From: Bacteroidaceae bacterium
GTDB lineage: Bacteria; Bacteroidota; Bacteroidia; Bacteroidales; Bacteroidaceae
Reading direction: 5' to 3'
NCBI GenBank assembly: GCA_028709135.1
Contig: JAQVXN010000065.1
Location: 1-8,813, forward strand
Length of the DNA stretch: 8,813 bases
Below are positions 6,086 to 8,813 of this stretch, piece by piece. The notes beneath the pieces are model-generated. The model had not been told where the DNA came from. It saw only the letters and a program-made list of their open reading frames with translations, and searched no databases. Within the stretch, counting starts at the first letter, position 1, and every line of letters starts with the position of its first letter. Position numbers and translations under genes: made by a program.

Positions 6086-6856
6086 TTACTTGAATGAGAA
6101 ACTACACTGCAATCCAACGGCATTGGAGTTGTGTGTAAAATTTTTTTGTTGGAAGAAAGCAGGTTCCAGATGCAAACTAAGGTCTTTGCTAATGTCGAAA
6201 GTGGAAAGCTGGGCATCAATATAGGCGTCGGCAACAGAAATAAGGTAGACACCAATAAATGCGAAAATGCTTAAATCGCGATACTTTCTGTAGAAGTCCT
6301 TTTTATGCTTAAAAATAGTTTTAAATTGCTCTTCACGTCCGGTAATGTCGTAGCCAAGAGGTAGCATTTTAAGGTAACTGGCTGTATTGGGGTTGTCGTC
6401 CATGATGTCTATGTAAGCTTGGGAGTAGTCTTTATACATTTGCTGGTTCCACAATAAGGCATAGGTGCAGCCAATGAAACCACCATAAATAATGGGTAAC
6501 TTCCAGTATTTTCGATTATAAATTTGTCCAGCTCCGGGGAGTACGAGGGAAAGCCATAGCGCACGTTGTGGGTCAGGAATAAACCGAGTTTTAATTTTTG
6601 AAGAGGTTGTTTTTGCTAATGTAGAATCTGTGCGTACATGTGAATTTAAAAAAGAATCTGTCGGTATGGCTGCACTGACTTTTTTAATATTTTGTTTCAA
6701 TAAGCTATCACTGACAGCATTAATGTTTGTGTTGGTAGTAAATGCAGCGTGTTTTGTAGTAATATCTTTTTTTTGTGCATACAAATTATCCGCGGAGAAT
6801 AGAAACCCTGCGAAAAAAATGGTTAAAAAACGTACAGACACATTATTCAAGCTCAT
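6086..6856 (-). CDS. DUF5683 domain-containing exported protein
   Basis: A 256-residue protein with a probable signal peptide (hydrophobic residues 9-22, cleavage likely after LYA at 27). Residues about 29-92 are a Ser/Thr/Lys-rich spacer without evident fold. The conserved core begins at IPDPQRALWLSLVLPGAGQ (93-111) and continues IYNRKYWKLPIIYGG (112-126), which is the hallmark of DUF5683. Two hydrophobic segments, about 119-137 and 196-213, could be membrane-associated. No catalytic motif is recognised and the function is unknown. Its ATG overlaps the parB stop by 4 nt (ATGA), implying translational coupling, and the transglycosylase follows by 13 nt. This context suggests an envelope role tied to cell division or wall work, but that is inference. 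The place between parB and a lytic transglycosylase is, as I recall, common in Bacteroidales. Confidence 0.85.
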   Translation of the reverse strand: MSLNNVSVRFLTIFFAGFLFSADNLYAQKKDITTKHAAFTTNTNINAVSDSLLKQNIKKVSAAIPTDSFLNSHVRTDSTLAKTTSSKIKTRFIPDPQRALWLSLVLPGAGQIYNRKYWKLPIIYGGFIGCTYALLWNQQMYKDYSQAYIDIMDDNPNTASYLKMLPLGYDITGREEQFKTIFKHKKDFYRKYRDLSIFAFIGVYLISVADAYIDAQLSTFDISKDLSLHLEPAFFQQKNFTHNSNAVGLQCSFSFK

Positions 6857-7743
6857 TCCTTCATCTTATCGAACATCTGTATTAGTTTGTCAAGTTGGTC
6901 CTGGGAATTGAAGGGAATTGTAATGTGTCCCTTGCCATCAGGCGAGAGTGTCATTTTGACTTTGGATTGGAAGAACGCAGACAAGTGCTCTTTAAGTGTG
7001 GAATATTCTTCTGGCAATTTACGAGATGGTTTGATTGTGTGGTGACCACTTGTGACGGTATCTCCGTTATTAATGGATTGGACCATTTCTTCAACTTTTC
7101 GTACTGAGAAGTTGTTTTTCTTAATTTCATTAAAAAGTTTTAGTTGCATGGAGGGACTTTCTAATCCGAGTAGTGCGCGAGCATGTCCTTGGTCAATGTC
7201 CTTGTTTCGTAATGCAATTTGAACATCTGCAGGCAATTTGAGCAAGCGTAGATAGTTTGCTATAGTAGTGCGCTTCTTACCGACTTTTTCAGATAATTGT
7301 TCCTGTGTGACATTAAACTCCTCCATGAGGTTATTGTAAGCTAGTGCAATTTCTATGGCGTTTAGATCCTCGCGTTGAATGTTTTCCACGAGCGCCATTT
7401 GCATCATATTTTCGTCGCTTGCAGTGCGTACATAAGCTGGTATCGAGTGGAGACCCGCTAATTTGGAAGCTCGCCAGCGACGTTCACCTGCAATTATTTG
7501 ATAGGTGCCGTTGTCCATTTGTCGGAGTGTGATTGGCTGAATGATTCCGATTTGTGAGATAGAGTTTGATAATTCCAGAAGAGCTTCTTCATCCATCTCA
7601 CGACGTGGCTGATTGGGATTGGCAAAAATCCGGTCAATGGAGATTTCATTAATAGATGAGGAGCCCTGCGTTGTTACTTCATCATTAGAGATAAGAGCAT
7701 CCAACCCCCTTCCGAGGGCGTTATATTTCTTGTGTACAGCCAT
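6853..7743 (-). CDS. parB: Chromosome-partitioning protein ParB (Spo0J family)
   Basis: A 296-residue CTP-dependent DNA clamp that loads at parS sites near the origin and works with ParA to segregate the chromosome. The N-terminal segment ALGRGLDALI (9-18) is the ParA-contacting motif typical of chromosomal ParB. The ParB/Spo0J N-terminal domain (about 33-125) contains NPNQPRR (42-48), the CTP-binding arginine motif GERRWRA (86-92) and ENIQREDLN (120-128). The helix-turn-helix that reads parS is at about 145-168 (VTQEQLSEKVG then KKRTTIANYLRLL). A C-terminal dimerisation domain spans about 244-296. The length and all motifs are normal. It starts 2 nt after the parA stop and overlaps the DUF5683 gene by 4 nt. 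I found no good parS (TGTTTCAC-type half-sites) within the window; the nearest thing is the CACGTG-rich palindrome at 543-570. Confidence 0.95.
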   Translation of the reverse strand: MAVHKKYNALGRGLDALISNDEVTTQGSSSINEISIDRIFANPNQPRREMDEEALLELSNSISQIGIIQPITLRQMDNGTYQIIAGERRWRASKLAGLHSIPAYVRTASDENMMQMALVENIQREDLNAIEIALAYNNLMEEFNVTQEQLSEKVGKKRTTIANYLRLLKLPADVQIALRNKDIDQGHARALLGLESPSMQLKLFNEIKKNNFSVRKVEEMVQSINNGDTVTSGHHTIKPSRKLPEEYSTLKEHLSAFFQSKVKMTLSPDGKGHITIPFNSQDQLDKLIQMFDKMKE

Positions 7744-7745
7744 TA

Positions 7746-8510
7746 TTATTCGTTCTTCTTGATAATTTCTTTTGCAAGGGTTAAATAGTTGATGGCGCCT
7801 TTTGATTCTGCGTCATAAAGAATAATCGGCATGCCGTGACTGGGAGCTTCGCTTAGTTTTACATTTCGCATAATTACGGTTTTAAAAACGAGCTCTTGGA
7901 AATGTCGTTTTACTTCATCATAAATTTGGTTGGCGAGGCGCAGACGACTATCGTACATTGTGAGAAGAAAACCTTCGATTTGTAAGTCTGGATTCAGTTT
8001 TTTCTTAATAATGCGGATCGTGTTGAGTAGTTTGCTGATGCCTTCGAGTGCAAAGTATTCGCATTGCACGGGAATAATCACAGAATCTGCAGCTGTAAGG
8101 GAGTTGACCGTAATAAGTCCCAAAGAAGGAGAACAATCGATGAGAATATAGTCATATTCGTTCTTCAGTGGTTCTGTAATACGTTTCAGTACTTTTTCAC
8201 GGTTGTCCAGATTGAGCATTTCTATTTCAGCTCCTACAAGATCAATGTGTGAAGGAATAATATCCATTCCGTCGATGTCAGTAGTGTAAATGGCTTCGTG
8301 AGAGTCTACACCGTTGACAATGCACTCATAAATGGAGGTGTCTATTTTATTAATGTCCACGCCGACGCCCGAAGACGAGTTTGCCTGGGGGTCTGCGTCT
8401 ATTAATAAAACTTTCTTTTCCAAGGTGGCAAGAGAGGCTGCCAAGTTGATGGCTGTGGTGGTTTTTCCAACGCCGCCTTTTTGGTTTGCTAATGCTATGA
8501 TTTTGCCCAT
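7746..8510 (-). CDS. parA: Chromosome-partitioning ATPase ParA (Soj family)
   Basis: A 254-residue ATPase that binds the nucleoid nonspecifically as an ATP dimer and is driven off by ParB, moving parS complexes. The deviant Walker A motif KGGVGKTT is at 11-18, with both lysines of the ParA/MinD class. LIDADPQANS (37-46) and DYILIDCSPSLG (120-131) are the following conserved strands, and VKLSEAPSHGMPI (217-229) is the typical C-terminal block. There is no N-terminal DNA-binding domain, so it is a small chromosomal Soj-type protein rather than a plasmid type Ia ParA. The ATG at 8510 is chosen because MGKIIALANQKGG is the family start; an open extension up to 8711 adds 67 unconserved residues and would run through the promoter. 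First gene of the five-gene cluster, 2 nt before parB. Confidence 0.95.
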   Translation of the reverse strand: MGKIIALANQKGGVGKTTTAINLAASLATLEKKVLLIDADPQANSSSGVGVDINKIDTSIYECIVNGVDSHEAIYTTDIDGMDIIPSHIDLVGAEIEMLNLDNREKVLKRITEPLKNEYDYILIDCSPSLGLITVNSLTAADSVIIPVQCEYFALEGISKLLNTIRIIKKKLNPDLQIEGFLLTMYDSRLRLANQIYDEVKRHFQELVFKTVIMRNVKLSEAPSHGMPIILYDAESKGAINYLTLAKEIIKKNE

Positions 8511-8536
8511 ATTCGATAGATATATCAAATGCTTTG

Positions 8537-8544
8537 CAAAGATA
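8537..8544 (-). promoter_or_regulatory. Candidate -7 element for the parA cluster
   Basis: Read on the - strand the bases are TATCTTTG, an exact match to TAnnTTTG, 26 nt before the parA ATG. That predicts a leader of about 20 nt. At the -33 position only TTTT is found instead of TTTG. It supports the short ParA start, as the promoter would lie inside the longer reading frame. Confidence 0.55.
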
Positions 8545-8751
8545 GTGCAAATCAAGGGAAGATAAAAATGAAAAACAATTTTTTTTACTTTTGAAGCTGT
8601 CGCTGACTTTCCTATCTTATTATAAAATATCAGAGTGAGTGTTGATAAATGGAATCTTTGAGAGAGGATCGATTTTGCTTTAGAAATAGATTTTGTTTCA
8701 GGGAAGTCCATTTTTATGGTTCTATATAATGGGAAAGATTATATTTTTTAG

Positions 8752-8759
8752 TACTTTTG
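8752..8759 (+). promoter_or_regulatory. Candidate -7 element for surE
   Basis: TACTTTTG matches TAnnTTTG exactly and lies 26 nt before the ATG at 8786, mirroring the geometry of the parA promoter. The -33 region at 20-nt spacing reads AATG, a weak match. Confidence 0.55.
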
Positions 8760-8785
8760 CGTTGTTACGAATAAGATTAGTAGTG

Positions 8786-8813
8786 ATGAGACCCCTGTTA
8801 TTACTTTCCAATG
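8786..8813 (+). CDS. surE: Start of a probable surE (5'-nucleotidase/exopolyphosphatase), cut by window end
   Basis: Only nine codons are present: MRPLLLLSN. SurE proteins begin with a strand of the form RPLILVTNDDG, in which the Asn and the two following Asp bind the metal ion, and this fragment fits up to the Asn. The position divergent from parA is also where I recall surE in Bacteroidales. A good -7 element stands 26 nt upstream. SurE would dephosphorylate nucleoside monophosphates. The call depends on nine residues plus context, so it is tentative. Confidence 0.6.

Larger units (their letters stand above)
8511..8785. other. Divergent parA-surE intergenic region
   Basis: This 275-bp AT-rich gap separates two genes reading outward. 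It has a -7 element for each direction near its two ends (8537-8544 and 8752-8759). A second + strand match, TACTTTTG at 8586-8593, could be another start point for surE, but it would give a long leader. No coding sequence or clear hairpin is seen in the middle. Confidence 0.6.

Noticed and set aside
6073..6255. Upstream ATG at 6255 for the lytic transglycosylase
   Set aside because: The extension overlaps the DUF5683 gene in another frame and would hide the clear signal peptide starting at 6072.
8511..8711. N-terminal extension of ParA to an upstream ATG at 8711
   Set aside because: The added 67 residues have no ParA-family character and would cover the exact -7 element; MGKIIALANQKGG is the normal family start.

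Overview
The window looks like a chromosomal housekeeping region from a low-GC member of the Bacteroidota, most likely the Bacteroidales; a Prevotella-like relative is possible from the look of the ParB and ParA proteins, but I cannot prove it. The evidence is two families largely confined to this phylum (DUF3822 next to rsmD, and DUF5683 between parB and a lytic transglycosylase), AT-rich leaders, mostly absent Shine-Dalgarno sequences, and several matches to the Bacteroidota -7 promoter element TAnnTTTG placed correctly before genes.

Layout. Positions 1-939 hold no gene I can support, but carry two striking DNA structures: a four-unit tandem array with an exact 21-bp period (41-120), each unit centred on an ACGC-N3-GCGT dyad, and a perfect 28-bp palindrome (543-570) containing three CACGTG hexamers spaced every 7 bp. 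A weaker imperfect hairpin lies at 397-432. Positions 940-2308 (+ strand) hold a two-gene unit, a DUF3822 protein and RsmD (16S rRNA guanine-N2 methyltransferase). A short convergent intergenic space (2309-2439) has a weak, AT-rich hairpin.

Positions 2440-8510 (- strand) form one tightly packed five-gene cluster, transcribed in the order parA, parB, DUF5683 gene, MltD-type lytic transglycosylase with LysM domains, and a long RelA/SpoT-family (p)ppGpp synthetase/hydrolase. Spacings are 2 nt, a 4-nt overlap, 13 nt and 48 nt, so co-transcription is likely. A divergent promoter region (8511-8785) separates parA from the first nine codons of a gene that looks like surE (+ strand, cut by the window end).

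How the genes fit together: ParA/ParB act in chromosome segregation, the DUF5683 protein and the transglycosylase are exported envelope proteins (the latter cleaves peptidoglycan), and the SpoT-like enzyme sets the alarmone level, so one transcript seems to join segregation, wall remodelling and growth control. These genes are intact and ordinary for the phylum; the least explained content is the repeat/palindrome DNA in the first 600 bases.
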